From: Silurus meridionalis
Lineage: Eukaryota; Chordata; Actinopteri; Siluriformes; Siluridae
DNA: 64,000 nucleotides
NCBI RefSeq assembly: GCF_014805685.1
Contig: NC_060898.1
Span: 6,484,001 to 6,548,000, forward strand
Direction of reading: 5' to 3'
Position 1 is the stretch's first letter. Every line of letters starts with the position of its first letter. Shown piece by piece: positions 36,425 to 49,926 of the stretch. Position numbers and translations under genes: made by a program. The notes beneath the pieces are model-generated. The model was not told where the DNA came from, ran no database searches, and saw nothing but the letters and a program-made list of their open reading frames with translations.

Positions 36425-38070
36425 GAGTGTCAAAATAGAGCTACTTTGGACAATCTAAAATCTAAAACATATTCTTCATATATCTTCATTCATATTATTC
36501 TTGTATTATTTTGAATTTGGTTCTCATAAAATTGGGAGATAAAATAAAAGGGAAAAAATGAAAACAATACAATGTTTTATATAAACCATAAATTAATTGT
36601 TCAGATTCCCATATAATATTTTGGTATGGAAGATAATTAACAAAAATAAATATATATTTTTTTATATAAATAAATATCACTTTTTTTTATTAACATTATA
36701 TATCAGTATGAATTATTGTTATTATATTTTAATAGATCTGGCATAATTGTAATCTTATAGTAATACTTGAATTATATTTGCATTGTGGATTAAATGATGT
36801 ATTACAAATTACATTACAATGAAATAGTTTATAATATAAAAGAAAATATAATTCAAATGATTATTACAGTCTACCTAAAAAATAAAACATACTTTTTACA
36901 TTTGAAATTCAATTGAACTTGTGCACTTAACACAATTAATGGAGTTAATATTATTTTTGTATGATAATTTTTTTAATATTATTACCAAGTACCAATAATT
37001 ACTGTGAATACACATGCACTAAAGTATCAGGATTATATTTAATGTCGACTGAGCTTTAGGACTTCTCATGAAAGTTTGCTTCTCATGAAAGTTTGATTTA
37101 ATAGTTGTAAATACATAAAGAATGTCTGCTTTGCTTAGCATTGTTGACTAACTGTTATGTTTGAATGTATTGGTTAGCATACTAAATAAAAGTGTTCTGT
37201 TTAGCATAGCTGACTACATAAAACACTAAATCATGGCTAAGATGAATAAACAGCATAGCCGTGTTTTCTTTTAAAGCTTGATAGCAAAGTGGGATAGTTC
37301 AACTAATGAGCACAATTAAATAACAGATACCTAAACTGACTGTGGCACATCTATGACATGTTACAACAATTTAAAGGCCAAGAAAGGATCAAATTATAAC
37401 AATTTGGTTTAGCATTCATAACTGGGCTTATACAATATAATACCATACACTATATTAACAAGAAACAATGCTAATATATTGATAGAGTTCAATCCAATAC
37501 AATGTCAACCAGGTTGAACCATACTGTTACAATGCTTTATTGGTTATATAAAACATAAAAGCAGTCACTCCTTGCTTTTCAATTCCCTGCTTTTTTTTTT
37601 TTAGTTCTAGGTAAGACAATGTTTGCGGAAAAAAAAGAGCAAAAACTAAAGGCACCATTTCTGGGAACAAAAGTGATGTGAAGACTTTGAGAAATTAAGG
37701 ATTTATATCATTAAAAATGTATAAAAGCTTTTCTGGCAGGTGAGCTGAAGACAAGAAGGCATTGTCTGGGTTCATGAAATGGCCAGGTATTAATATTTCA
37801 TTTCAAATCCATTATAGTCTTTGCAAAACTGTGTCATTGTGTAAATATCTGTCCAGATTTTGTTCAGATTTTGGGAATGCATTGACAAACAATCAAGTTT
37901 TGAAAGTTCCAGAAAAGGCAAATACACTCATATGAACTGGTTGATATGTCAAATGATATGACTCATAAGTAAATGTTTAGTTGGAGAAAAAGAAAGGTCA
38001 TGAAGAACATTGAATTATTTTGCTGTGCTAGGGGGAGAACAAGCATCAATCAAGCTGGCACAGAGGAAGT
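36425..38070. other. AT-rich intronic sequence, nothing recognised
   Basis: Very AT-rich at 36500-37000. No exon or mobile element ends. Confidence 0.4.
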
Positions 38071-38072
38071 GA

Positions 38073-38073
<1 letters not shown>

Positions 38074-38125
<52 letters not shown>
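38074..38125. repeat. (TG)n microsatellite
   Basis: About 26 TG units. A second interrupted TG tract lies at 38310-38382. Confidence 0.97.
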
Positions 38126-38579
38126 GGGGGATCTTGATGGGAATCAAATGTTCTCACAAGGACAGGAATATCTAACAGTTACAAATTTGCTCTTTAGGGA
38201 CATCTGGCTATTCCCTCAAGGAATCTTTGTTAAACCAAATCTGTACAGAAAATGTTTCATTTAGGTTACCAAGGGTTATTAATATGGTATTGATTATAGC
38301 TGTTATGTCAGTGTGTGTGTGTGTGTGTGTGTCTGTGTGTGTGTGTGTGTGTGTGTATGCATGTGTGTGTGCGTGTGTGTGGAGGAGTTTTTGAACTTTT
38401 GAATCCCCTTGCTAGCAAGAAAGACACCGAGTGGACAAGAGATTTAAAGGGTTAGTGGAAAAAAGGAAGCTTTACAGTGAGATTTAAAGTGGATGAGGAA
38501 GGATTGAGGGATGAAAGAAGACAGATAGGACTTGAGAAGGGAACATGTCGGGTAGCAGCTGAGTAGACAGAGAGGAAAC

Positions 38580-38584
<5 letters not shown>

Positions 38585-38621
<37 letters not shown>
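38585..38621. repeat. (GA)n microsatellite
   Basis: About 18 GA units. Confidence 0.96.
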
Positions 38622-38624
<3 letters not shown>

Positions 38625-38876
38625 ACTAAGAGTCTAAGGGACTAACATTTCCCTTAAGTACTATACTAGGTCTGTGTGCTTGTATGTGTAATTTCTAATC
38701 CGCCTGATGAATCAAGCTTGGTAAATCCCTTTAAGTAAAGCTGCACATCCCCAAATAACACACCCACATACTGTAGACACGCACACACAAAGCCACACAA
38801 ACATATAAATTGGGATCCAAAGCATCCACAATCCTTTTATCAATGGAAATCTCTGTAGCTCTGTATTTGTAATAGC

Positions 38877-39005
<129 letters not shown>

Positions 39006-39109
39006 GTGTTATGAGATTAATTATATTTAGGTGCCTTGTACCAGTTCTTGACATTTAACATTATCAACATTTAATTTAACAGTGTGACCATTAAAAGAAC
39101 GTTTCTTGG

Positions 39110-39900
39110 TTATGTATGGTAACGCTGGTTCCCAGAGGGAACGAAACGATGCATCAACAAAACACTTTGGGAACGCCTCTGCCTGACCATGCTCTGAACC
39201 ACGTGTGTAATCAGTGCAACGTAAAAGTGCGATGTCACCTGCGGGGTGACATCATGACCAGAAAGCTATAAAAGCACATACCGTTGAAATGTTGCTAGCT
39301 TCGAAAGTGAAGGAATCACTTGCAGGAATGTAGGAAGTGAGGCACCGAGATGCAGCCTTTCATTCTGTCGGGAAACCAGGGTTGCCTACATAACCTAGAG
39401 ATGTTTCCCTTCGGGAACTCTAGCTGCGTCAACAACACTTTGGAAAGGAATGTACAAAACCGCCAGACTGACCAGTCCCTGCCTAGTGTGGATGGGCACA
39501 GATAGGTCAAAGGACAGAAGGGCCAAGGGTACCATTAATGTCAAGGCTATAGGACCTGACAAAGTCTGAAACGAGCAGGGAGACCAGTCCACCTGCTGAG
39601 GGTCTGCTAGCATCCGCTAAATGCCACAAATGCTTATCTGCAGGGAGACCTTTCTTATACGGACCATGGCAGACAAACACCTAGTCCGACTTTCTCCACA
39701 CGGCAGTTCTGTGGACATATGTGTCCAGTGCTCACACCTGGCACACCCGGTCAAGCTTCTCCTGGTCGGGGGGCCTGATAAGGAAAAGGATAGAATGCCT
39801 AGAGCACGACTGGACATGGGACATCTAATGGCACCTTGGGGACATACCATGGTCTGGGGTAGAGCAAGGCACTTGCCATTCCCGGAGTGAACTGCGGACA
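39110..39900. repeat. Unclassified GC-richer repeat-like block with TATAAAA box
   Basis: Two diverged direct repeats about 270 bp apart (GGTTCCCAGAGGGAACG... near 39128 and TTTCCCTTCGGGAACTC... near 39400), each followed by GC-TC/CATCAACAA-CACTTTGG-like text. A GCTATAAAAGCACA box lies between them at about 39266. It resembles promoter-bearing dispersed repeats of fish, but I cannot name the family. Confidence 0.5.
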
Positions 39901-39989
39901 GGAGGGGCTCATGGAAAGGGCATGAAGGTCCCCAGCTCTATTTAGAGATGAGATGGCCAATAGAAAAACAGGTATAGAAATAAGAAGAA

Positions 39990-40709
39990 ATAAATCTGTT
40001 TCTTAAATCAATTAGATTTTAAATTTGCCTCACAGGGCCAGCTAGCTGGCCTAGAATACATCAGCATTTCTCTGTCCTATGATTGATTGGTCAGAGGGAA
40101 ACTGTTACAGCCAAGTTCTATTAGCGAAACATGTCTGTATCATGCTGTACACGTTAATACATCTGAGTTAAACTTTTTTTATGCCTATGGAGGAAGATAC
40201 ATTTATTTAAACTTAGACATACTTAAAAATCAATTTTCAAGACAAGCTAGACATCGTGAGGAGAGGTCGGCCAACCCCGAAGCTAGCTAGCTTGTCTCAG
40301 CACAGGAAAGGGTTTGTTTACCACTTCCAGACCAGTGAATATGAGCGGTACCACTGGCTTTCAGCTTCTGAGGAGCGGTGCAAATTATGAGTCTGCATCT
40401 CTGGTGGGTAGGTTGTATTTTATTTAAATTTGTAATGTTTTTGTCATGTTATTAGACAAATATTGATTCTGAACTGCTCCAGTTCATGTAGGTGCTACAG
40501 TTGCGGTTGTAGTGTAGAAATTTGGAGCTTGCTTTAGTAAAATTAGTATTCACCCTTCATATGTGAAATGCCTCTCTCTCTGTAATGCCACGCATTGTTA
40601 TATTGCGTTTTTGTATTGTATTGATGGTTTGATAGTGGTATTAATAGGTGGATTAAGCCGGGTAAGTCCCCACTGAAGGTCCAGGTACCAAATGCATGGC
40701 CCACCACTG
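39990..40709. mobile_element. hAT-like element relative, partial
   Basis: TTGCCTCACAGGGCCAGCTA near 40026 and the stretch 40520-40709 (AGCTTGCTTTAGTAAAAT, GTGAAATGCCTCTCTCTC, AATGCATGGCCCACCACTG) match the element at 50720-51281. The middle here carries extra sequence (40100-40510). The left end is not visible. Confidence 0.75.
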
Positions 40710-40734
40710 ATTTTGAGTGGCCAGCACAAAGACT

Positions 40735-40930
40735 GACCTTATCCTCATTGAGCATATTTGGTATAAACTGGAACTCTAAGTTCACACTAAGCCGCCTCAT
40801 CAAACATCAGTGCCCAGCAGATTGCTCATGTGGCTGAATGAGCACAAATCCCCGCAGCCACTCTCCCAAATCTAGTGGAAAGCATTCTTAGAGGATTTTG
40901 AAGTCAGTATTACAACAAAGGGACATAAAA
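40735..40930 (+). mobile_element. Tc1-like relic, ACTATATGGACAAAAG family
   Basis: CTTATCCTCATTGAGCATAT, TGGCTGAATGAGCACAAATC and AATCTAGTGGAAAGCATTCT follow the order of the family's 3' half. Confidence 0.65.
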
Positions 40931-41405
40931 TATTGCCATATGATGTATTTTCATCAAAAGATGTATACTAAATCAGACAGCAAAGATGGCTGCATGTGCA
41001 GGTAAAGCAAAGATAAAGTAGGTTTACACAGCAAGAGTAGATTTAGAAACCAGTGGGCACACAAAAAACCTAAACCTTTAAACAATAAAGAACATCAAAT
41101 GCTGTGTGTCAGGAGACAACTCTACAATGAACTATACTTTACACTGATTGTATGTTTGTGCACCCTTTATATATATAGTGTTTGCGTGTGATTGTGTCCA
41201 GGCTGTCCAGTAATTGAGTTGGATTCCTTAGGGGCCCTGTTTGTAGGCTGTAAAGTGTCTTGGGAGTTCTCGCTGGACTAAACTAAAAATAAATCCAAAT
41301 GTCCAACAACAAAAAGTATTTATTTTATTAATTAATCTTTAATCATATCTAAAAAAAAAAAAAAAAAGATATAATTTATTAAAATTAGTTAAACAAAATT
41401 AGTTG

Positions 41406-41644
41406 GGGTTCCCTGGTGGTCTAGTGGTTAGGATGCGGCGCTCTCACCGCTGTGGCCCGGGTTCGATCCCGGTCAGGGAACCAACCCCAGCCATTAAGGT
41501 TGCACAAGCCTTAGTGCCGGGCCCAAGCCCGGATAAATGGGGAGGGTTGCGTTAGGAAGGGTGTCCAGGGTAAAAACATGTGCCAAATCAAACATGCGGA
41601 TGGTCCGCTGTGGCGATCCCTAATGGGAGAAGCCGAAAGAAAGT
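41406..41644 (+). mobile_element. tRNA-Glu-headed SINE, copy 3
   Basis: The head at 41410-41480 is almost a full tRNA-Glu (CTC anticodon): TCCCTGGTGGTCTAGTGGTT, CGGCGCTCTCACCGC and GGGTTCGATCCCGGTCAGGG. The acceptor stem still pairs, but one T-arm base is missing compared with the usual GATTCCC. The body contains GGGAGGGTTGCGTTAGGAAG, and the tail is GGTCCGCTGTGGCGATCCCT with AATGGGAGAAGCCGAAAGAAAG. Target duplication not clear. Confidence 0.94.
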
Positions 41645-41649
41645 TTTTA

Positions 41650-42125
41650 CTTACAAAAAATTATTTATTTATATTATTAATAGGTCAGGATTTTTAATGT
41701 ACAGTACACAGCCAGCATGTCTCAATTCATTGCATCATAGAGCTTTATGTCAGGGCTTTCTCACAATCAGTAAGGAAATCCTGTACAAATAGCTTTAAGG
41801 TCAATCCGCATACAATATACATGCATAATGCATAACCGCTGATTAGCATGAAATATTTTTTCAGCCCTGCTCCCCAGAGTCTACATCAGGCCAAAGGCCA
41901 CTGAAGTTTGACCTTTAATTAAAAGATTATCTAGTACGGGTAAAGAAAGGTACAAGTAGAATACAATGTGATTGTACTTGGCTCTGTGTCGCCTCTATCA
42001 CTCAGAGATACTGACACAAGCTAGTGAAACAGTAAAATGCAACAATACCTTTTCGATGAATTTGCATGACAGACAAAGTAAGAGCAAGAAGAGCCCAAAC
42101 TGAATTATGATTTTCTTAATTGTAG
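41650..42125. other. Intronic sequence, nothing recognised
   Basis: No supported feature. Confidence 0.4.
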
Positions 42126-42127
42126 AC

Positions 42128-43070
42128 AGTAGGGATAGTAGGATTTATTGATTCGCATTGGTGCATCGGCATAAATTCTTGTTATGTTATTATTCTTAGT
42201 AGATGTGCTATACTTTTATTACTTAGAAAGTGTTCAATAATTTGTGACAAATATTTTATATGCACCAATGCTGCTACATGAATATGAAGTATCACAACAC
42301 GAAGGAGACCGAGGCGTGTCCTGAGAGTCACACACAATACAGATTGTCACAGATTTACAATGGTTCAACTAGCAATAAAACAAAATCGTAAAAGAAAATG
42401 TATGTATAATAAGCAGATATGGCAAAAGTACACACACTACTTTACTCAAGTAGAAGTACAGATTTAAAAGACTCTGGTAAAAGTTGAAGAACTGACTACA
42501 CTAAAAGTTGAAGAACTGACTACCACTTTTTCTAAGCCATTGCTACTACCTGTTTTAGTGTCATGCTGATATTTGAACCTAACATCATATTAATATATTA
42601 ATACAAAATAACTAATTTTGTTACCTAATGAATATATCCAGGCTGAACATCCACAATATACTGTAGAACCCAAGCCAAGAAAATATAATGATGATCAGGT
42701 GATCAGAAATGTCTCTGTTCTAAGTCATGTTTACATTGCTAACTTCCTCTGTCTCATCCGCTTACTTGTTGCCTTCTGCCTTTCTGCCTTTCTTGTTGTA
42801 GGCTAGCCTACATCTGCTGTGTGAGATAGCCAGAAAATGACCAGTGGTAGGTTGAAAGACCTGTGCAATGACAAGAAATAGGTTGATGGGCTGAACTATT
42901 GATCATGTACAAATCATGTACAAATACCATATTAAATTGCATAGCGTCATATCTTTCATCGATTCGCATTGTGTGAATCAAATCGAAAATCAGATCTCAT
43001 TGCATCATAATAGGGGTGAATCATATCGAATATTCAAATCACATCAGCCTCAGTTATGGAAATGCACATC
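42128..43070. repeat. Dispersed ~800 bp repeat family, copy C, with internal insertion
   Basis: The left part (42128-42270: TTAGTAGATGTGCTATACTT, TTAGAAAGTGTTCAATAATTTGTGAC) and the right part (42925-43070: ATCATAATAGGGGTGAATCA, CACATCAGCCTCAGTTATGG) match copies A and B. The middle differs and includes a Tol2-style hAT end fragment near 42420-42530 (GGCAAAAGTACACACACTAC, TTTACTCAAGTAGAAGTACA). Confidence 0.65.
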
Positions 43071-43074
43071 CATA

Positions 43075-44465
43075 GTAGACAAACAACTGGCTCAAATGAT
43101 TTCTTTGGGTTTGACATTTCATAGTCAAGTTCCTCTTCACAACTTCTATTCCTATCTTCAATTAGTTTCCATTAAATGGTTGACATTGAAAAATGGAGAA
43201 AACTTGCTTTCATCATATCTGTTGATTGTCTTAAGTCATTAGTTTGTTAGGAAATGTCTACGCTAGAAAAACATCTCAGTACTTATACTTTTTAAGATGC
43301 TATTTTAAATAGGTCCAAAACAATCTATGTGAAATAATCGATTGAGTAATATGCAGTTGGGTTGTTTATGCCTAAATCTACAGAAAAGAAATTGTAAACA
43401 ACTTAACATGAATAAAAATACCAGACCCGATCAGCATGCATATTATGTACATATGTGCCAGCTGGCGCTTACTAGCTTTCACTAATTAAAGTTGTTGATA
43501 TGTAACAGAAATGTATATTATTTTGATAATTTAACACAAAATATTAGTCAATCCTTGTTTACTTTTTTATGCAACACCTATCACTGATTTTTGACTTAAA
43601 ATAGTAAACAATTCCTTTCCTGTCTTCTGTATAACCTCCAGAGTAATGTCTCATGGCCATGAATGACATTGTATTACACCATGGCTTGATATTCACAGCT
43701 TCTGCCAAATCAGTAGTACTGGCACTGATGGACAGACTCTGAGCCAAGACATATTTATATCCAATTAGTCATGCTTTAGTTTGCCTTCATCTGAATTTGT
43801 GCCACAGGCTTGCCATCTCTTTGTATGCGTTTTGAAATAATGGTTTATATTGTTTGTTTAGAGTTGCTCTAGCTCCACTGTTCTTTATCAGTGCAGCCAA
43901 ATTTCTTCTTTAAATGTTTGATTTGCATCTGATTTAAAGCTGGGGCATGATGAAAGATTTCAGATGTTATAACAATTTGACATAATAAAAAGACTTTTTC
44001 CAGGGTGGGAGTCTCAAGGCATTTAATTAATCCCCATGGGAGTTGGTTTTAGAATTGGGTTTTTTAGTAATCTTACAGCCTCAGAGATGTAGCTTGTGTA
44101 AATTCTGGTGGTAGTGGTGATCATTCCATGCCTTTTGCTGGTTGACAGAAGTCCTTCACAATGCTGGAGGCATTGTGGTTGGTGGGCAGAGTGACCCTAA
44201 TCCTAACTTTAATCCTAAACCAGGTGATCTACTCAACTTTGCTTATGTTATGTTCCTATATCAGGACATCAGACAATCGGTCAGGGCTATCTGAATGAAC
44301 GAATAAATGAACGGAGGTAAGGCAGGCCTCTCTCTTCAGGTAAGGCTTGTCCAGAAGCCAGGTCAGGTCCTCACCGGTTTTCCATTTCCCCACAGTTCTA
44401 ACACAGGGAAGAGTGATCAGAACTAGATCTAGTCATGCTAACAATCATTCACATTGATTTGTTTC
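43075..44465. other. Intronic sequence, nothing recognised
   Basis: No supported feature. Confidence 0.4.
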
Positions 44466-44469
44466 TCAC

Positions 44470-45885
44470 CACGCTTGTTGATGTTGCTTTTCAGGCCCAC
44501 TACTACACTGTCATCAGCAAAAACAATGATTTATAAATCATTACCATAGTGTCATCAGCAGTGTTGGGCAGTAACGCATTACTAGTAACGCAGTTACTTT
44601 TTTGACAGTAACTAATACTGTAACGTGTTACTTTTTAAATAAAGTAACTCTGTTACTGTTACCGTATGGTTCGTTGTCCGTTACTTTTTTAAATGAATTA
44701 ATTTCGTCTGAAGTGTAGCCTACAGTCTGACCTGTTTACAGCAGAGATGCATCGTAGGATTGGTGGATGAACCACTGTAAACACAAAGAAGACGCGCTGT
44801 GGGCGTGTCTCCGTTTATTCAGGTCTGTGTGGCACTAATGGCGAGTTGAGGCGAGAGCAAGACGAGTTTCTCAAAGTGGAAATATGCTCATTATTTCACT
44901 TTAGTTGAGCATAAAGACAAAAACCTTTTAGTTAAATGTAAGCTGTGTCTTTCTGGTTCGAAGGTCGTAATTACTGCGATAGCAGCAACTCCAATCTGTC
45001 GAAGCTCCTCCTGAAACTCCATGCCTCGACGAAGCTAAAAGCTAACCCGGTGTTCTGTTATACATTGTTGATAGTTTTCATACTTAAGCTGTGAAATTAA
45101 CATTTTTAAGAGCTCAACACAACAGCTTTTATGATGCAGAAGCCACTTTAGATTTTGATTCTGAATATATTATTCAGCTTGTTTTGTTATTTATTTCAGA
45201 AATCCTTGTGATATATTCAGTTACTTTTTGAATGAAGTAACTAGTAACTGTAACTAGTTACTATTTCTTAGTAACTAGCACAACACTGGTCATCAGTAAG
45301 TTTGATTACGTAGTCTGAGTCAGAAGCAAAAGCAGCATTGGACCGAGCACAAGGCCCTGGGGAGTGGCAATGTTTGGCATGGTGTTGGAGGTGGTGGTGC
45401 CAATTCTGATGGCATTCGGGTCTCCCAGTCAGAAAATTCAGGATCCAGTTGCAGAGGAAGGTGGTAAACTTCTGCAGGCTCTGCTATTTGTATAAGTTTT
45501 AGAGAGGTGATTGAATTGACAGCTGAACAAAAGTGCATCCTCTCACAAAATTGTCTTTTCCATTTTTATCTAGGACAGGTCTAGAAGAGGATATGGTGTC
45601 CACCATGGGTGAACTGAAACGGGGTCCAGTTTAATGATGATGATTGGTGTGAGTGCTGGGGGCTGGTAGTCATTGAAGCAGGATACAGATTAGTTCTTTG
45701 GCAAAAGGATGAAAGAAGTCACCTTGAAGCACGCCGGAACAACTGTCTGGATCAGTGAGATATTGTTAGATATCTCTTAAAACATCTGTGAGCTGATCAG
45801 CACATCATCTGAGCACCTGCCATATATGTTGTCAGGCCCAGCAGCTTTCTGGTCAGATAAGGACATTAAATGTCATTCAACACTA
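44470..45885 (-). mobile_element. Decayed LINE relic split by a hAT-like element
   Basis: On the minus strand, 45850-45600 reads KAAGPDNIYGRC, then VPACFKVTSF, SVSCFNDYQPPALTPIIIIK. Next, 45480-45440 gives LCNWIL. Around 44510, after the inserted element, comes FADDSVVVGLKSN. These are successive RT blocks of jockey/L2/Rex1-type LINEs. Many frameshifts and deletions. Inactive. Confidence 0.85.
44559..45288. mobile_element. Non-autonomous hAT-like element, 730 bp
   Basis: The left end CAGTGTTGGGCAGTAACGCA and the inverted right end CAGTGTTGTGCTAGTTACTA match well. The 8 bp target duplication is perfect: GTCATCAG at 44551-44558 and 45289-45296. The interior is made of repeated GTTACT/AGTAAC motifs near both ends, with unrelated non-coding middle. 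Confidence 0.94.
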
Positions 45886-45889
45886 TAAC

Positions 45890-46340
45890 AGGAGTTCAGT
45901 GGGTAAACTGTGTGGTTAGCAATATTTTTATATAAAAATAAATGATTTATTCATATGATTTTAGTAATCATAATGTATTTCAAGCATCCAAAGGATCACA
46001 AAAAAATAGTAGTAATGGTATAACTATTTGAGATGCACTTTTTTTATGAATATACCACCTAATTTTAAAGATTTCTACTTATAAAATCTAAAACACTACA
46101 TTACCCGGTCTTCACTTTATGAATGTATAAAAAAGACTATAATTTAAGATTATATATCTCTCCTAAGAAAATAACTTATTTGCACGTGGGTAGCTTGAGG
46201 GGCAGTTTGAAGTGAACAATGTGTTTAATATTGAATGATATGCATGAAAATGAAAGAGAAACTAGCTGGCAAATATTTAAGGTGTCATACTAACTTTGAC
46301 CATGACCATGACTTATGTCAGCTGTTTTCATCATAAATAC
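45890..46340. other. Intronic sequence, nothing recognised
   Basis: AT-rich. No supported feature. Confidence 0.4.
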
Positions 46341-46342
46341 AT

Positions 46343-47085
<743 letters not shown>

Positions 47086-47089
47086 TTTA

Positions 47090-47780
47090 CCCATACTGTA
47101 AAAAAATATATTTATTTTGGCCAAAATATATTTTAAGTAAATGTTAAATATATGTTGTATGCTGTGATGCTCAATAAAATATATTTTTTTTATAAAAAAA
47201 TATATTTCATTCAAACCAAAATATATTTTAGGGTCAAGAAAATGCATTTCCAAGCTTACAGTTGAAAGAGGAATGAGAATATACTGTATATAATGTTCCT
47301 TGCTTGATTTGTTAAACGTGTTACTGTATATGTACATGTTTTAGATAAAACAGTAGGGGGGTAAGAGCTCAGTGGTTTGGACTATGGACTGTGGATTGGA
47401 AGGTCACAAGTTCAAATCCCACCACCACCAAACTGCTGGTGCTGGGCCCCTGAGCAAGGCCCTTAACCCTCCCCTGCTCAATTTTAAGTCACTCTGGATA
47501 AGTGCATCTGATAAATGCCATAAATAAAATAAAGATTTTCTAGAATGTTCATGTATTTTCTTGGATTAAGATATATTATTTTGAATGATTAATGATAAAT
47601 GATTAAAAAATATATTTTTGAAAATATACAAAAAATGGGAAAAAAGTATTTATATAAAATATATTATATATTTAAATATATTTTAAAATATATTTTAGCA
47701 AATATTTCTTTTGCCCATTTTTTTATAATTTTAAATAAATTTCTAAATATATTTTAAAGTATATTTTTTTATCGTATGGG
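47090..47780. mobile_element. AT-rich MITE with terminal inverted repeats, interrupted by a SINE
   Basis: Left end CCCATACTGTAAAAAAATAT, inverted right end CCCATACGATAAAAAAATAT. The interior is built of AAATATATTTT motifs, which also pair with each other. A SINE occupies 47358-47532. Without it the element is about 516 bp. Confidence 0.82.
47358..47532 (+). mobile_element. tRNA-derived SINE with L2-like tail
   Basis: An A-box-like TAAGAGCTCAGTGGTTTGG and B-box-like GGTCACAAGTTCAAATCCC are followed by CTGGGCCCCTGAGCAAGGCC. The tail GTCACTCTGGATAAGTGCATCTGATAAATGCC is the same end as in the L2-like LINEs at 4711 and 11597 (read on their minus strand). Confidence 0.9.
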
Positions 47781-47784
47781 TTTT

Positions 47785-48265
47785 TACACACCTAAACACT
47801 GATTAATTTGATCTGGGGTTGGCAGCATGAGTCAGTTGCTCCCAGTGAGCCACACCACTTTGCCAATGCAAAGAAAGACTCATACAGGGTAAAAGTTCAA
47901 AGACTTTGTCCAAAGTCCAAAGTTCACCAAATAAAAGTATAGAAAAAATGCAAAAGTCAAAACAGGTTCCACTTAAACAGCAGTCAAAAAAAAAAAAAAA
48001 AAAAGTGAAATGTGAATGAGACACAAATAACAATAGACTCCAAGCAAGGAAACAAAGGAACAAGGCTACTTAAATACAGAAGCTTCCAAACGTGAGTAAT
48101 CATTTTATTATATAAATAAATTATATCAAGGGGCAATACTATAGAAATGAAACTTGGATATATTTTAGATTATTCAATGTGCAGCTTGTATAGCAGTATA
48201 GATGCAGTATAGATTTTTTAGACTGTCCTGTAAAAATAATTCAACATACAGCGATTATTGTCTAA
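47785..48265. other. Intronic sequence, nothing recognised
   Basis: A-run at 47986-48004. No supported feature. Confidence 0.4.
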
Positions 48266-48271
48266 ATAGCT

Positions 48272-48798
48272 GGCAACAAAAGTGAGTACACCCTAGGTGA
48301 ACATGTCAAAACTGTCCAAAATGTCAATATTTTTTTGAGAGCACAATTGTTTTTTAACACTGCCTTAATCCTCCTGGGTATGGAATTTACCAGAGCTGCA
48401 CAGTTTGTTGCTGGGATCCTCTTCCACTCATACCTAGTTACATCACAGAACTGCTGGAGGTTAGACACATGGCGCTTCTCCACCTTCCACTTGAGGATGC
48501 TCTACAGGTGCTCAATAGGGTCAGGTCAGGAGACATATTTGGCCACTCCAAACAATTTTATCTTATTAGACCACAGGAGATGGTTCCAGTAATTCATGCT
48601 TTCGGACAGGTTGTCTTTAGCAAACCGTTTGTGGGCTTCTTGTGAGCCAGTAACAGAAAAGGATTTTTAGAGTATAGCTGCACATTGATACTCTAGAATA
48701 TATCCAAGTTACATCTCTATAGTATTGTCCCTTGAGAAGACATACTAAAATGGTTTCTAAAATGTTAGGTGTGTACTCACTTTTTTGAAATACTGTAT
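48272..48798. mobile_element. Tc1/mariner-like non-autonomous element
   Basis: Left GCAACAAAAGTGAGTACACC pairs with right GGTGTGTACTCACTTTTTTG. Interior ACTGCCTTAATCCTCCTGGG, ATGGAATTTACCAGAGCTGC and CTCTTCCACTCATACCTAGT match a widespread fish Tc1-like repeat. No transposase frame. Confidence 0.82.
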
Positions 48799-48799
48799 A

Positions 48800-49850
48800 C
48801 ACATGGGAATTATTATTATTATTATTAGATACAGATAGCAGCAATTTACTCTAGTATCTAAAACACAGCATGTTAAGTCCAAAATCCTGACAATACCTAA
48901 TTTCCTTATCGCCTTCAATAATTTGCATATCATAAAAATGGACCAGATATATTAATGGAGATTTACATGTACTGCCTTTGTTCACATAGGTTTTACTGTT
49001 TCCAACTCTCTGCCAAAAACACACACGCTCCAAAGGTGTGAATGTGTGTGATGGCATGGCTTCCCATCCACTGGCAACAATATTTAACTGATCATGAAAG
49101 TATACATTTTCATCTCAGAACTGAGTGTGTAAGAAATACCTATGCATAGATTTCTGAATTCCAGTGTTGCATTCCCAATTCCATCAGAGAAAAGTATACT
49201 AACGAAAGCTCCAACGGAGTAGTAGCATTAAGTCTAAACGGCATGATTTATTTTGCACGAGCAGACATGAAAATGTGAAACTAATTTAGCTTCTTAATGG
49301 TTACTTTTTTCCAGGGTGTGCAGTCTAAAGAAGCCCGTCTGCACAACGTTGATAAAACTGCTATAACAAATCGGTGACGGCTGTGCTTTGAGCTGTGTAG
49401 CTGTGATACGGTTGGGCCGTGACTTGCATAGAAAAGTTCGCAGGTTCAATCTCACTCAGATCTACCAGAAAGATATGTATAAATATCCGGGGAATTATAA
49501 GACCTACACAAGGGGGTAATATTAATGATTGAATATGTCAGAGATGTGCAACGTTATTGTGAAGCTGTTCACAACTGAAATTGTCATCTTTCAACTTTAT
49601 TATCAGGTCACTGAAACATACAGATCTACTGCAATAGACCAAAAAATTGTTATCCTTTATTTTCTAGTAATGCTCATGCATATGCATGTTTACAATACAG
49701 ATTTAACAAATTTGTTGAATAATAGCTTTGATAATGAATGAAATCTAAACACTTACATAAGTTTTTCAACTTGAAAACAAAAAACAGACAAGCCTAATAT
49801 TTTACTAGTATTTATTACAATTACAATTACAACTACTATTTATTACAATT
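48800..49850. other. Intronic sequence, nothing recognised
   Basis: No supported feature. Confidence 0.4.
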
Positions 49851-49852
49851 AC

Positions 49853-49926
<74 letters not shown>

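Noticed and set aside
39621..39890. 89-codon + strand open frame
   Set aside because: It lies in the unclassified repeat block, overlaps an equal-length frame on the other strand, and resembles no protein I know.
41410..41480. A genuine tRNA-Glu gene
   Set aside because: It is the head of a SINE that has two relatives in the window, lacks one T-arm base, and runs straight into the SINE body with no terminator.
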